Source of the DNA: Diogma glabrata
Lineage: Eukaryota > Arthropoda > Insecta > Diptera > Cylindrotomidae
NCBI GenBank assembly: GCA_963693315.1
Contig: OY856188.1
Span: 153,165,064 to 153,229,063, forward strand
Direction: 5' to 3'
DNA: 64,000 nt
Shown here: positions 23,385 to 34,439 of the stretch, piece after piece
How positions within the stretch are numbered: the stretch's first letter is position 1
Layout: the number at the start of each line of letters is the position of its first letter
Program-made: the position numbers and the translations under genes
Notes under the pieces: generated by a model
Databases searched by the model: none
Seen by the model: only the letters and a program-made list of their open reading frames with translations
Told to the model about the DNA's origin: nothing

Positions 23385-23645
23385 AGATGAGTTTTTTCGA
23401 TCAGAAACTGATCGTATGACTGGATCAACGGATAAAGTACTGCACGCTGATCAGTAACTGATCAGATAGCCGGATCAACGGATAAAGTACTGCACGCTGA
23501 TCAGTAACTGATCAGATAGCCGGATCAAGGGAAACGGTACTGTACGCTGATCAGGAACTGATCAGATAACCGGATCAAGGGAAACGGTACTGTACGCTGA
23601 TCAGGAACTGATCAGATGGCCGTATTACGGAAAATCTGATCCGGA
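23385..23645. repeat. 50-bp tandem array rich in CTGATCAG
   Basis: About five units of exactly 50 bp. Each contains two CTGATCAG-like words, CGGATCAACGGATAAAGTAC or the variant CGGATCAAGGGAAACGGTAC, and ACGCTGATCAG. A tail CTGATCCGGATCTGATCATA follows. The word content resembles the array at 20844-21120, suggesting both belong to one larger element whose ends carry different GATC arrays. Confidence 0.8.
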
Positions 23646-23782
23646 TCTGATCATAATCCGGGTTCCCTGAACTAATTTCCAGTCGGGACATACACGTTAA
23701 TTTGTTAATTCTAATTAATTTGTTTCAAATAATTTTTTATGTAAATTGATCACATTGGCAGTGACACTTGTTTTTTTGAATG

Positions 23783-25165
23783 TTACAAAAATTTCCACAC
23801 ATTTTCCGATGCTGCTGGATACTTTAAATTGAAAACATAAAAAATTTTGAAGCAAACATCCAGTGCTCTCAATGGATTGTTCAATTTATATTTAATGTTA
23901 TAAAAATGGACGTAATGTGATTTTACAGAAAATATATCTTCTCCAACAAAAGTTAAAAAAGGCTGAATAGGTGAGTTACTGGATACAAATTTATCTAGTT
24001 GCAAAGGATCACTAATTATTACAATCATACTGTTCTGTGAATCCATGATACTAGATTTGTTAAAACTTTTTGTTCGTCGAACACATTTTGTAGGTGGAAG
24101 CAATGCTTGCAACAGCATTAAAATACAAGCTGATCTACCATTTGGGTTATCTGTAAAAGAGAACGTTTGATAAATAAAAACAGTTTTGCTACCAGAGCTT
24201 ATGATTCAGAAATTGTTAAACATCTATACTGGATAAAAGTTTTAAACAAAGAAGAGTATTCAAATTTGTTGATTATAACTATGGTTATAATTATACTTAC
24301 TGTTTATCAAATCATTTTTTTTTTAATATATTCATCTCGTAGTTTTATATTTTTGTTCGATATAGTTTCTAATTTTAAAATTTCATCTATTTTCGGCATG
24401 ACTTTATTCCAATTATTGAATGGTAACTCGAACTCGAATTGAAAATTTTAGAAAATTGAGATTTCAAAGAAAAAATTATTCCCCTTGCAATATCTTCGCC
24501 AAAAGTTAACAGACGATGATCAAATGTTTCTGTTATTTGCTGGTTTAATGTTATTTCACATGGTTTTTTATATAAATCTAATTCTTCTAATTTCTTTATT
24601 AATTTATATTCAGTGTTGACAGAGTTAAATACATCTTTGCAAGAATCAAAAACGAATAATCAGGTATAAAATTATTAGTTATAAAATGTAGGCTATCTGA
24701 GATACCGGCCACAAATCTTGAAACTAAAGATATAATATCCAAAACATCTTTACGATTAAAATGGTTGTTATTATGCAGTGTTAAACAAAACCTTAAACAA
24801 TGATTTTTTAAGTCATTTATGATATCATCAATATTTATGTGCTTATTATCAGTAACATTTATCTTCAATGAATTTTCAATAATATTTTGTGATGTATTAC
24901 CATCATTAGAAACAATATTTTGTGATACATTACCATCATTAGAAACAATATTTCTCGTATTTTCGAAATTATAAGGCTGTAAACTACAATTTTCATTTAA
25001 AACATTTGTTTTATTTATTATCGATTTGGCCGTATCGCATGTTCCTAATACTTTTGCGTGAGTTCTTCTCATATGTTTTTTTAAAAATAGAAGAAGTACC
25101 AATGTTTGTTTGCATTCCAAACAAGAATAATTACTGAATGTTTTCAGCATATGTTCTAATTTCAA
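23783..25165 (-). pseudogene. Decayed multi-exon gene-like sequence with C2H2 finger
   Basis: Read on the - strand from the right. 25165-24599 encodes CLECKQTL...LKKHMRRTH, one C2H2 finger near residue 15-36, followed by an Asn-rich linker with two copies of NIVSNDGN. It continues with DLYKKPCEITLNQQI at ~24580, then a frameshift at ~24425. A splice-acceptor-like CTCTTTTACAG precedes an exon at 24148 reading NPNGRSACILMLLQALLPP and ending NPLRALDVCFKIFYVFNLKYP at ~23800. The last motif resembles the C-terminal domain of uncharacterised repetitive proteins common in arthropod and fish genomes (from memory). Function unknown; it looks dead. Confidence 0.5.
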
Positions 25166-25489
25166 ATGAGCAAAATAATTAAATGCATGAAAAATATAAT
25201 GTTATGTTATAATGTTATTCCAAGCATGAAAAATATATATGACATTTAAAACATTTCATGATAATAAAATAAACAAAATTTTAATATTCCAAGTTTTTAA
25301 TTTTAAATTTTGTAAGATTTTTTTAATTAATATAACACACATTTTGTGATCCGGGTCATGTAAGTTACAAAAATCAAGTCCCTAAAACCAATATATAATT
25401 ATTATAATTTGTAATAAAATTTTAAAAATTTTAAAAAATATTTGCTTATAATTATATTTTTATATGTAGTAAGCAAATTACCAGGTTTC

Positions 25490-26655
25490 CGTTGATGTCC
25501 CAGGTTTCCGTTGAAAAGTACTGTAATTAAAAATACTGTAAAAGCACATAATTTATTATAATTAAATAAATTAGTATTGTTTTGTTACATTTTAACTATA
25601 TTTACTTTACCGGATCCGTGTTACTGATTTACTTACATTTTCAATTTTTTACTGTTTATTAATAAAATTTGTTAGTATTACTACGAAAATTGTTAGTTTT
25701 TTTATTAGATTTAGTAAAGAAGTTTACAATAAAAGTATGTTACATTTTTAAAAAAACACTTACGCAATATTTCCTTTATAAATTTTCGATATACACCAAA
25801 TCCAATTCCAATTAAAAATTTACAATTTTTTTTTATTAACTACATAATATAATAATACATTTAATAAATGTCAGGAAGAAATTTATTTATTTATTTATTT
25901 ATATAAAATCACTAAATATATTGAATATTTATTATATTTCTTTTTATTTTAAATTATTTTTGTTATTATAACACTTTAATCATGTTTAATTATTCTTTTT
26001 AAGCTGCACTGTCTTTTTAAAGTTATTCCACTGAGTTCTTCCAAACGACTGCCTTTTTTTAACGAAACGACCGATTTTTGCCTATTGTGTTAGTAAAATT
26101 TGTTAGTATTACTAGATTTCTTGTATTACAAAGAAATATTTAAATTAAATCAAGTAATACTAACAAACCCTTGTTTTACAAACATATTAAAAATTGTGAT
26201 CCGTATTATGAAAAATTTGTTAGTAAAATATTATATCTTAAATTATTTTACTAACAAAATTTTTCGTTTTAGGGATTCGTTTTACTTACTAGTCCAAACT
26301 ATTTTACAGACTGTTAGTAAAAATTGTTTGTACTACCAACATATTACCTGTTTTACAAACAAATTAAAAATTATCATTCGTATTACTAAAAATTTGTTAG
26401 TAAAATAATTTTTTTACTAACAATAAGCTCCGTTTTACTAACAAAAATTTGAAATTTATTCAATTTGTTAGTAAATTAATGATTTTTTTCTTTTAACTAA
26501 AAGCATTTAACTAAAAACGGAAACCTCTCCGTAATCAAATTAACTAAAAATGTTCGTAAATTCTACTAAAAGTGGCAAAAGCTAACTAAAATGTGTTCGT
26601 AAAGCATTTAACTACCACTTTTTAGTAAAACTTTACGGACAAATTTTTTTGAGTG
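25490..26655. repeat. TTGTTAGTA-rich repeat region with inverted ends
   Basis: The word TTGTTAGTAAAA or its complement occurs many times between 25665 and 26475, mixed with AT-rich spacer; open frames at 26100-26408 consist of it. GGTTTCCGTTG at ~25493 and 25505 is inverted relative to ACGGAAACCT at ~26518. The right edge AAATTTTTTTGAGTGTG abuts the RTE LINE at ~26656. Probably a non-autonomous DNA element. No target duplication was found. Confidence 0.4.
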
Positions 26656-27970
26656 TGGTGTTGCGTCCTTGTAGATACATCAGATATCAATCTCTTTTGT
26701 ATTGAATAGCATCAAGGCATGCTTGATCCATCCATGGCTTCTGGGAGTGGTTCTGTGGTCGTCCAAGTATTCCCTCAGCAGCGCTTAAAACAGTATCTTT
26801 GAGCAAATACCATGACTTATCGACGTCTCCATTAATGGTTTCTGATTTATCCAATGTTTCGGCAATATGGATTTGATATCTCTCTTCTGTTTCAGCATTC
26901 TTTAATGATGAGATGTTAAAACGTTTCCGTTGATTGAATTTTGGAATGCCTGGATTTGGGAAGTGGAACCTTATCGTTGCACATACAAGGAAGTGGTCAC
27001 TTCCAATGTATGCACCTCTAAAGGATCGCACATCCAGAACGCTCGAAAAGAAACGTGTTGTTACTAGAACGTGATCAATTTGATTTCGAGTATTTCCATT
27101 CGGTGAGACCCAAGTCTGCTTATGAATCGATCGATGCGGAAAGAACGTACTGGCAATTCTCAAATTATTTGATAATGCAAACTCAGTCATTCTCTCACCA
27201 TTATCATTCGAATTCAAATGCAAGCTGTTGGGACCCACCACATTTCCATAAGAGATATCTCTTCCAACCTGTCCATTAAAGTCACCAAGAACTATAATGA
27301 AGTGTTGGTGTTTGTTTCATAACCTCTTCCAGTGCTATGTAGAAATTATCCTTCTCGTCGACGGTCTTAGCTTCAGTTGGTGCATGCACGGCAATAAGAG
27401 AAATATTGTTATATGTACCGCGTACACGTATGTAGCAGATCCTCTCACTGACCGGGATGAATTTCATCACGGCTTCTTGAATGCGTGCACCAACAAGAAA
27501 GCCAGTTCCAAATTCTCTTCGAGAAGGATGACCACTACAGTATAGAGAGTGACTATCCAAATCTTGTTTTCCGATTATCGGCTGTCTAATTTCTTGTAGA
27601 GCAATAATATCCATCCTATACCTCTCAGCCTCTGTTTCTAGACTTATAAGAGCATCAGGAGCGCTCAGGCTGCGCACGTTCCACGTTCCGATTCGGTAGT
27701 CTGGTCCTTTTTCACGTCCAGGTAAAATTCTGTTGTTGGATCCGGGTCTGTTTTTCTCTTTCTGATAACCTAATTTAACATATTAGTTTTTTTCCGGGGT
27801 TAGGGTGTTAACCTTAGGCCCAACCCAAATTGTCGTGAATGGGTCCGTTCTGCATATTAAGGTCACCAGAAACAACCTTTTTACACGTTTATATAGCGAG
27901 CCGCTTGATTCAAGACAGACGCCCGCTCCAAGCCGCCCCTGACATGGAGAACAGACGCTTGAGTCGCATT
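26656..27970 (-). pseudogene. RTE-type LINE, 5' region and apurinic endonuclease domain
   Basis: On the - strand a 5' leader (27970-27680) is followed by RIGTWNVRSLSAPDAL and the endonuclease/exonuclease/phosphatase domain: MDIIALQEIRQ (catalytic Glu), SLIAVHAPTEA, GDFNGQVGRD, RNQIDHVLVTTRF, GSDHFLVCATI (catalytic Asp-His). This protein type is often annotated as craniofacial development protein 2-like and belongs to RTE LINEs. A small change near 27282 breaks the frame between HYSSW and the GDFN strand. The reverse transcriptase is missing: the element stops at ~26656 against another repeat. Likely a dead fragment. Confidence 0.8.
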
Positions 27971-28387
27971 GGTTGTAGAGCTTTTAGAATATTTTACTGC
28001 ATTTTGCTGGCTTTGTTTGATTTTTATTTTAATTATAACTGTTTCACCTTTCTATTAATAAAGGAGTCGAAAAATTTCTTTGATGATATTGTAAATATTT
28101 GGGAGTTATATTCTGACATTAAACTTATGTATAATTGAGTCAAATTTAGTTGAAGAAGGTTTAGTTCCACTTGTGATAAGCTATGATCACTAACTATTGG
28201 TGTTTTCTTTTTGTATAAATGTATAAGAAAGACAATACATTAAGTTGCTTTTATTATCGAATAACAATCGAATAAATAGTAGTCGGATGTTTTAACAATC
28301 GAATAATTATTCGAAATGTTTTTGTTAGGTATTTTTTAAGCTAAAAATATTATGTAAAACGAATAACAACATATAAATATTAAACTC

Positions 28388-28480
28388 CTTTTAAGACCCG
28401 GCTCTTACAACAACATGACTCTTGAGGTGGTAATGTACGCGTTTTTTAAACTTTTGGATTAAAGCCAGACAAGATTATCG
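28388..28480 (-). repeat. LINE 3'-end fragment
   Basis: On the - strand it resembles the 3' end of the LINEs at 34500-34640 (for example GTTGTAAGAGCCGGGTCTTA against GTTGTGGGATCCAGGTC..., with the same downstream AAAAGG). About 90 bp, diverged. No coding content of note. Confidence 0.5.
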
Positions 28481-28529
28481 ATGCCTGGGACCTGATGCTC
28501 TTCCTCTTATGAGTCTTAAACATTTGCTT

Positions 28530-28750
28530 TACTTTTCAAAATTTCATAATCAATTGAAATAGTTGTTATTTTGTTGTCATAGTTATACAATAATTCCAAA
28601 TTTTATCATCCAATTAAACTGTTTGTTATGTTTTGCTGTCATAGTAACATACAATAATTAAAAATATCATAATCCAATGAGAATCAACTTATTTTTTGTT
28701 GTCATAGTTATACAATATGTTTGAAAAAATAACAAACTAACAAATAACAA
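28530..28750. repeat. Three ~75-bp repeats related to the long-TIR element
   Basis: A unit with TTGTTGTCATAGTTATACAAT recurs at ~28570, 28635 and 28700. It resembles a part of the inverted arms at 41670-41720 and 42960-43010 (TTGTTGCCATAGTTATACAA). This links the two loci as relatives. Confidence 0.55.
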
Positions 28751-29290
28751 ATGCTACTTTACAGCCTCCGTAATATAAAATAAAAATGGCGTTATTTTTG
28801 CTGTCGCTGGCTAAAAAGACTTTAGCCAATTCCCTAGCGGCAGCAAAGTTAAACTTTACAGCCATTTGCCGGAAAAAGAGTGTTTTAAATAAAACTATTA
28901 AATTAAAAAAAAAGGAGAGCCAAGGGAATTAACTTTACTTTGTCACGCATATTATGAGCTTATGTTTGGTTTCATGAAACGGGTAAATTACATTCATTAT
29001 GAGCGCATAATAACTATAGATCAAATTTGATAGATCTCTTAGATGTTGATGTTTAAAACAATTTTAAATTACGGTGTTGATAACATTGTGGCTTTTACTA
29101 CGGATAAAACGGATCAAATTCAATACGGTTTGAATTTTTTAGAGTTCCGTACCGTACTTTGAAAAAGTCAAAACGGTACCCTATTGGTAAGACTTCGGTG
29201 TCCGTTTGAATTTCTATGTAATCGATTTTCACAAACTATAAGTGTTATCAACTTAAACTTTTTTACATTTATAAAACGTATTTCTCCATG
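28751..29290. other. Non-coding stretch with a GTTCCGTAC/ACGGTACCC repeat
   Basis: At 29140-29205 a block AGAGTTCCGTACCGTAC then AAAACGGTACCCTATTGG, followed by AAGACTTCGGTGTCCG, resembles a dispersed repeat common in insect genomes (from memory). A related-looking block with GGACAAGTGCGAATAAAATT and AGGGTTCCGTG lies at 34060-34105. The rest has no recognised feature. Confidence 0.4.
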
Positions 29291-29371
29291 CAGAGGCGTA
29301 GCTAGGGGGGCGGGGGGGGGTGTCCGCCCCGGGTGTCACCCGATTTGGGGTGACACCCGACCGTAAAAAAC

Positions 29372-31029
29372 AAACCATCAGAATTTTTTCAACGATAAAT
29401 CACTTAGAAACCATTTTAACCAGGTTATCCATATAATTTTAATTTATAAATTGTGATAACTTATAAATGTGTCCTATAAATGTGTTATTGGTTCCAGAAG
29501 AATCTATTCTACTTTTTAAAATTTTTGAATTATTACGTAAAATCAAATTTTAACAATATGTGTGTATTTCATTTTTTTTTAATCGAATCAACATGTTGAG
29601 CATTGAATACCATCACCACAATTACTCAATAGCTTTGAATATTCCTATAGATACCATATTGACTTTTTTTTACGGCATATTATTTAGTATGCAAGAATGA
29701 TTCTTTAACGACCAGGTCTGAAAACACATATGCTGAATAATGTATAGGAAAAGTGGTTTACGTCGATAATGTGGCACCCTTTGTCGATAGGGTGACACCC
29801 TTGAGTTACAATGTCTCTATTCCGAAATTATTTCTAAAATATCAGCTTAACTTTACTACCTAATATATGTTTTACATTTCAAACAAATTAATTGCAAACA
29901 CCTAAGGAAACTAATAAATGTGTTTGTAAATGAACTCAAAATAATTTCTTTTCCTTTATCTTGAAACTCAGGGAATAAATTGGAATATATCGTTTTTCAA
30001 TGGACACAAAAATAATTACTGTGGAATAAAATGGCAGTTATGCAATTACTGCAGTTTTGCAAATTTGTATAGGTAGATACATACTCATACTGTTTGTTTT
30101 CAGTTTTATATATTTGAATTAAATGAAAGTTTATCATTTAAAATTACATTTAGTTGGGTTTTAAATCCCTTGTAAATTTCAAACTCATCAAGTGATTCTT
30201 TTAGAGATCCTTGGCTACATAAATGTAAAACGTTCAAATTTTTTTTCAAAGTGGTGTAGCTTTTGTTATTAACTATGTAAATGGTTTGCAAAAATAGACT
30301 TTAAATTTTGTTTATTTTTCTTCTTAGGTATTCCTTAAATCAGTCTTTAAAACATTTTCCGGTTTTCCGGATGCAAAATTTTTCACAAAAATCACATTTG
30401 ATTTTGTAAATTATTGAGCATGATTCTAATTTGATATTTAATTTTGGTTTCAATTCTTTATATAAAATATCTTTTAGGATTTTATATCTATATTTTTTAA
30501 ATAGTTCCTTATAATATTAGGCATATGATTTGTATATTCCATTTTATCAAATATTATTTAATTTAAGTTGTTACAAGGAAATTTAAATAAATTAATTTTC
30601 TTGGCGGTGTTTTTAGTCGTTAACACGCAGTGTACTTATTTTGAACTAGACATACATGTATCCTACAAATATATTTAGAATAACTGCTTTGCTGATATAC
30701 CTACTATAATTAAAAATATTTTTTTAGATTTCGTTTAGCAAATATCCCAAAAAATAAATATGCCACAAGGAGTTCATACTTCTTAAAGAAAAAGTGGGTT
30801 ACAGCAGAGAAAGACCAAACAGGCTAAAATAGATGCAGTTCAGAGCATATCTGGATCCATCTATAAATATGGTACAAAACCCGATATCCAAGGTTCATCA
30901 AAAGAAACTGATTCTCACGTTGATGCAACGAATGTTTCAGAGAAAATTGGCTCATCTTCGGAAAGTAACAGCGACAATACAGAATTAATAATGATAAGCT
31001 ATGATGAAGTGATATGACAGTGACAGTGA
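29372..31029. other. hAT 5' non-coding region with Penelope fragment
   Basis: Sequence between the left TIR and the transposase remnant. The stretch 30330-30560 holds a Penelope fragment on the - strand. An earlier stretch with GGGTGACACCC near 29770-29815 repeats TIR-like words. No gene. Confidence 0.5.
30330..30560 (-). pseudogene. Penelope-like GIY-YIG fragment
   Basis: On the - strand it reads IIYKIKCDFCEKFCIRKTGK-like sequence, matching IYQINCDSCDKFYIGQT of the copy at 2770-3136. The GIY tyrosine is changed, there is a stop just after, and only about 75 codons remain. It lies inside the hAT element, so it inserted there or was carried along. Confidence 0.6.
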
Positions 31030-33360
31030 TAATGCTGCTAATGCTTCTATTATTGAAGACTGTATTTGCATGGGTGAATCACTTCAGGACTTAAGAGATG
31101 TATCACATTGGAATATACTCGTCTCTGATAATGTTCGCATTGAAATCATAAAAAAAGGAAGTGAAGATGTTCAAAATAGAGAAGGGTCGTTTGTTATTGT
31201 ATCTAGACACGGGTTAGACATAAAAGGTGATGTTCGTCATCTTTCTAAAGAATGGTATTATAAAGTGATGCCTTATGGTGAAAAAATTCTGCGGTCATGG
31301 ATGGTTTATTCTCCTTTAAATATAACCTGTACTGCTTCTGCTGTCGTATATTTGCTGTCAAAAATAGTAATAATACAAAATCTACGACTGGATTTCAGAA
31401 GTGGTGAAAACTAAATTCCAAAGTAACCGACCATGAAACTTCAAATGAACATCTGGAGAATTTGGAAAAGTGGAAAACTTTGGAAATGAGGTTAAAATTT
31501 CATAAAAGGAGACTCAGCATTGCAATTAATAGATAATGAAGAAGTGGAAACATCTTTTATCCAGATTATTGGATATAATTTTGTTTTTATCCAAACAAAA
31601 CCTAGCATTTTGTTAACATGATGAAATATAAAGTTCTTGAAATAAAGGCAATTTTTAGAACTAGTCAATCTATTGTCAAAGTATGATGTAGTGTAACAAA
31701 AGAACACATTTTGAATTTGGAGCATGGTAAATCACCAAAAGTATCATATTTGTCACCAGATATACAAAATGAGTTCACAAATGTTTTAGCGAACCACGTA
31801 AAGTTTAAGCTTGTCAACGAAATTAAATCGGTTAAATAATTTGGAATTATGTTTGATAGCACACCTGACATTTCACATATTGATCAAATGTCAGAAGTGA
31901 TTCGTAATGTAAAAATTGATGGTAGAAAAGTGGAAATCAAGGCAGTATTCCTTGGATGTTTTCCTTTACATGGAAAAAAGCCCCTGGTTTAAGCGATGAA
32001 ATTCTTACACTGAAAAAAAATTGAAGTAATGACAACCTCATCTCGAAGTTGGCGGTGTATACACCACAATACACCACAATTCATTCAAAGAAAAGATATT
32101 TACAAACAATTTCACCGTAATTGGGACAACTACTTAGTAACATTTTCCTGACAACAGAATAAGGTTTATTTAAAATATAAAGTGTTATATCCAATATAAC
32201 AGTAGTTGAATAAAGTTAATACCTATTTCCATGAAAACATATTTCTTTGGCCTTATATCATGAATTTTTCATTTTAAAATTTAAGTACATATTTGAGATT
32301 AATTGAACTATATTTTATTTTCACATAAATATTTCATGTGATTGTCTCAACTACATCAGCTTATAATCGTACAGTTGTTGAATCAATCTCGTAGTTCGAT
32401 TCGCCCGCACGGTGAGGTTGAGACAACTGCATTTCGATTGGAAATAGGACATGTTTTTTTAGAGTAAAAATCTTGAAAATGACGGTATGGATGTTATGAA
32501 TTGTCGTTCCCAAGGCTATGATAATGCAGCTGTTATGAGTAGTATACATGGAAGAGTGCAAGCTATTTTTAAAGCAAAAAATAACAAAGCAATTTTTGGT
32601 CGGCTGCATAGATCATTCAATTAATTTATGTGGCCAACACTCAGTTGCACAAAATGTAGCTTGTGTAACGTTTTTCGGAACAGCGGTAGCCATGTTTACA
32701 TGTTTTTCTGCTTCGACTAGCCGCTGGGAAGAGCTTGTCAAACACAACAAAGCAACTGTTAAAAGACTCTTAACAACGCATTGGAGTCCTCATTATGCTG
32801 CAGTAAAAGTATTGGCCGAAAATTTTGATGCGATTGTGGCTGTAATTGAGAAGTTAAGTGATCAACAAGAAAATGTAGACACTAGAGGCGCTGCACAGAA
32901 CCATATCCATGCAGCATGTGATTTTACGTTTCTTTGCTATCTTTTGTTTTGGAATGATATTGTAATGGAAATAATATCTGCTCAGATTGGATTGCAAAGC
33001 AAAGGCTTGAATATTGATCAATTAGTTACAAAAATAGAGTCAATTCGTAACGAAGCCACATTGTAGAGAGGCAATAGATCTTGCTGCGAAAAAATCGGAG
33101 GACTATGACATTCCAATGGAAAGCCAAATTCGTCAAAAAAACGTAAAAAACGAATGGCTGGTGAGTTTGCCCCTGATGTTGGACTGACACTGAGAGCTCA
33201 ACTTAAAAAGGACATGTTGGAATGTCTTGACCGATTCAGTGTTGAACTCCGTACTAGACTGAAGTCAGTTCAAGATTTAGCTTCATTCGAGGTTGTACAG
33301 ACAAACACTTAACTTTTGGCGAACAGAAAAGAGCTGAAATGCTCATTTGTATTATTTAAA
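31030..33360 (+). pseudogene. ZMYM1-like hAT transposase, decayed
   Basis: Order of parts: HWNILVSDNVRIEIIKKGSE (~31105), KEWYYKVMPYGEKILRSWMV (TTF-type region, 31247-31310), HETSNEHLENLEKWKTLEMR (31437-31490), FLGCFPLHGKKP (~31950), then a 450-bp insertion, then CRSQGYDNAAV (~32505), GCIDHSINLCGQHSVAQN and FFGTAVAMFTCFSASTSRWE, VDTRGAAQNHIHAACDFTFL (32874-32933) and MAGEFAPDVGLTL (~33150). These match the vertebrate and insect zinc finger MYM-type protein 1-like family, which derives from hAT transposases. Multiple stops and frameshifts plus the insertion make it inactive. The longest open part is 32548-33066. Confidence 0.85.
32009..32461. mobile_element. ~450-bp insertion inside the hAT transposase
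   Basis: It interrupts the transposase between DEILTL and the CRSQGYDNAAV block. The left edge is ACACTGAAAAAAAATTG; the right edge is CATGTTTTTTTAGAGT. ACAACCTCATC near the left and GATTCGCCC...TGAGGTTGAGACAAC near the right suggest partial inversion. A clear target duplication was not found. Confidence 0.4.
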
Positions 33361-33478
33361 AAAAATTATAAATTACGTTTATCGGCATTTTATTATTATT
33401 GACAGTTTTTATTTTTGGGGTGACACCACAATATCCGCCCCGGGTGCCACCCATGCTAGCTACGCCACTGTGTCCATG

Positions 33479-34439
33479 CCTTTTGAAAACAAAAAATTTA
33501 TAAATATTTGTTTTTATTTTAATGTGGAGTTCTTTCAGTCAAAAAATTTTATCATTTTTTTATGTAAATCAATTGAGAATTTGAAATTGAGATTTTTCAT
33601 AAATTCGTCTTCTATCACATACTAACACAAATATAAAAACAACAAGCTTGTTGCAATTTTTTTAATTTATCATTTGTGGGATAGTTTATTGTGATTATTA
33701 GGTGAGTTTTATAAAATTAAAGATAAATTCTGTGTAAAGTGTATAAATATTTTGTATTTACACAATTTTTTTAATTTAAATTTTAATCGAAAATGTGTTT
33801 CGTAACCAATACAACGATAAAAAATGACATGCGACTTGTCGTTCTTTCAGCCACGTTCAAAATTGATGGAATTGAAAAACCCAAAAGAAATCCATATAAG
33901 TTATTACCAAAAACGTGCGTTTTTTCGGTTTCCACCCTTAACTTCGAACATAACAAAAAAAAAAATTGCAAAAATTCAGGGTTGTAGGAAATGTTGTAAA
34001 GATTGAAAGAAAAATATAGCGGTCGTCGTATCTTCTAAAATCCCAGTTAAAAGAAAAAAGTCGGACAAGTGCGAATAAAATTCGCTCGCCAAGGGTTCCG
34101 TGAATGTAAAAGAACACAATATCAAAAATAAATGACATAAAGTTATGTTGTAAAGTCTTTATATCGCCAGACTATGGACGCATAACAGATTAAATGTTTA
34201 ATCGTAGACGTCAATAGTAAATGTCAATCACATCTACATTGATCAAAAATGTTACTTGAGGTTAAATCTTATCCATAGCTGTTTATGTTAACTAAAGAAA
34301 GATTTAACCAGTATTTTAATGGTTTAAATTGGGAATATTTGTTCCATAAATCAACGTCGAAATATAGGGTGGTATACATGTACTAAAAATAGCACTTTTT
34401 TATCAATAACTAAAAAACTGTGCATCGCAAAATTCTAAA
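33479..34439. other. Non-coding stretch
   Basis: AT-rich. Overlapping short open frames at 33783-34006 are present on both strands without any motif. The repeat-like block GGACAAGTGCGAATAAAATT then AGGGTTCCGTG is at 34060-34105. Nothing else recognised. Confidence 0.5.

Larger units (their letters stand above)
29291..33470 (+). mobile_element. hAT transposon of the ZMYM1-like group with TIRs and TSD
   Basis: The left end is CAGAGGCGTAGCTAGGGG; the right end, reverse complemented, is CAGTGGCGTAGCTAGCATGG. The subterminal parts also match (TGTCCGCCCCGGGTGTCACCC against the right-hand CCGCCCCGGGTGCCACCC). Flanks TCTCCATG (29283-29290) and TGTCCATG (33471-33478) differ at one base: an 8-bp target duplication typical of hAT. 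Inside is a broken ZMYM1-like transposase (31030-33360). The copy is 4.18 kb and carries later insertions (Penelope fragment, 32009-32461). Confidence 0.85.

Noticed and set aside
20925..23645. CRISPR-like interpretation of regular short arrays
   Set aside because: Units are contiguous tandem repeats without unique spacers, and the DNA is eukaryotic.
26100..26408. 102-codon frame in the TTGTTAGTA region
   Set aside because: Composed of the repeat word and AT-rich spacer; no motif.
21243..26655. One 5.4 kb transposon from CACTCAG at 21243 to GAGTG at ~26655 carrying the C2H2 gene
   Set aside because: The 21243 end matches 22706 better, flanks show no shared target duplication, and RTE sequence is absent on the left side.
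27839..28138. 99-codon + frame overlapping the RTE 5' end
   Set aside because: Antisense to the LINE leader and extends into unrelated AT-rich DNA.
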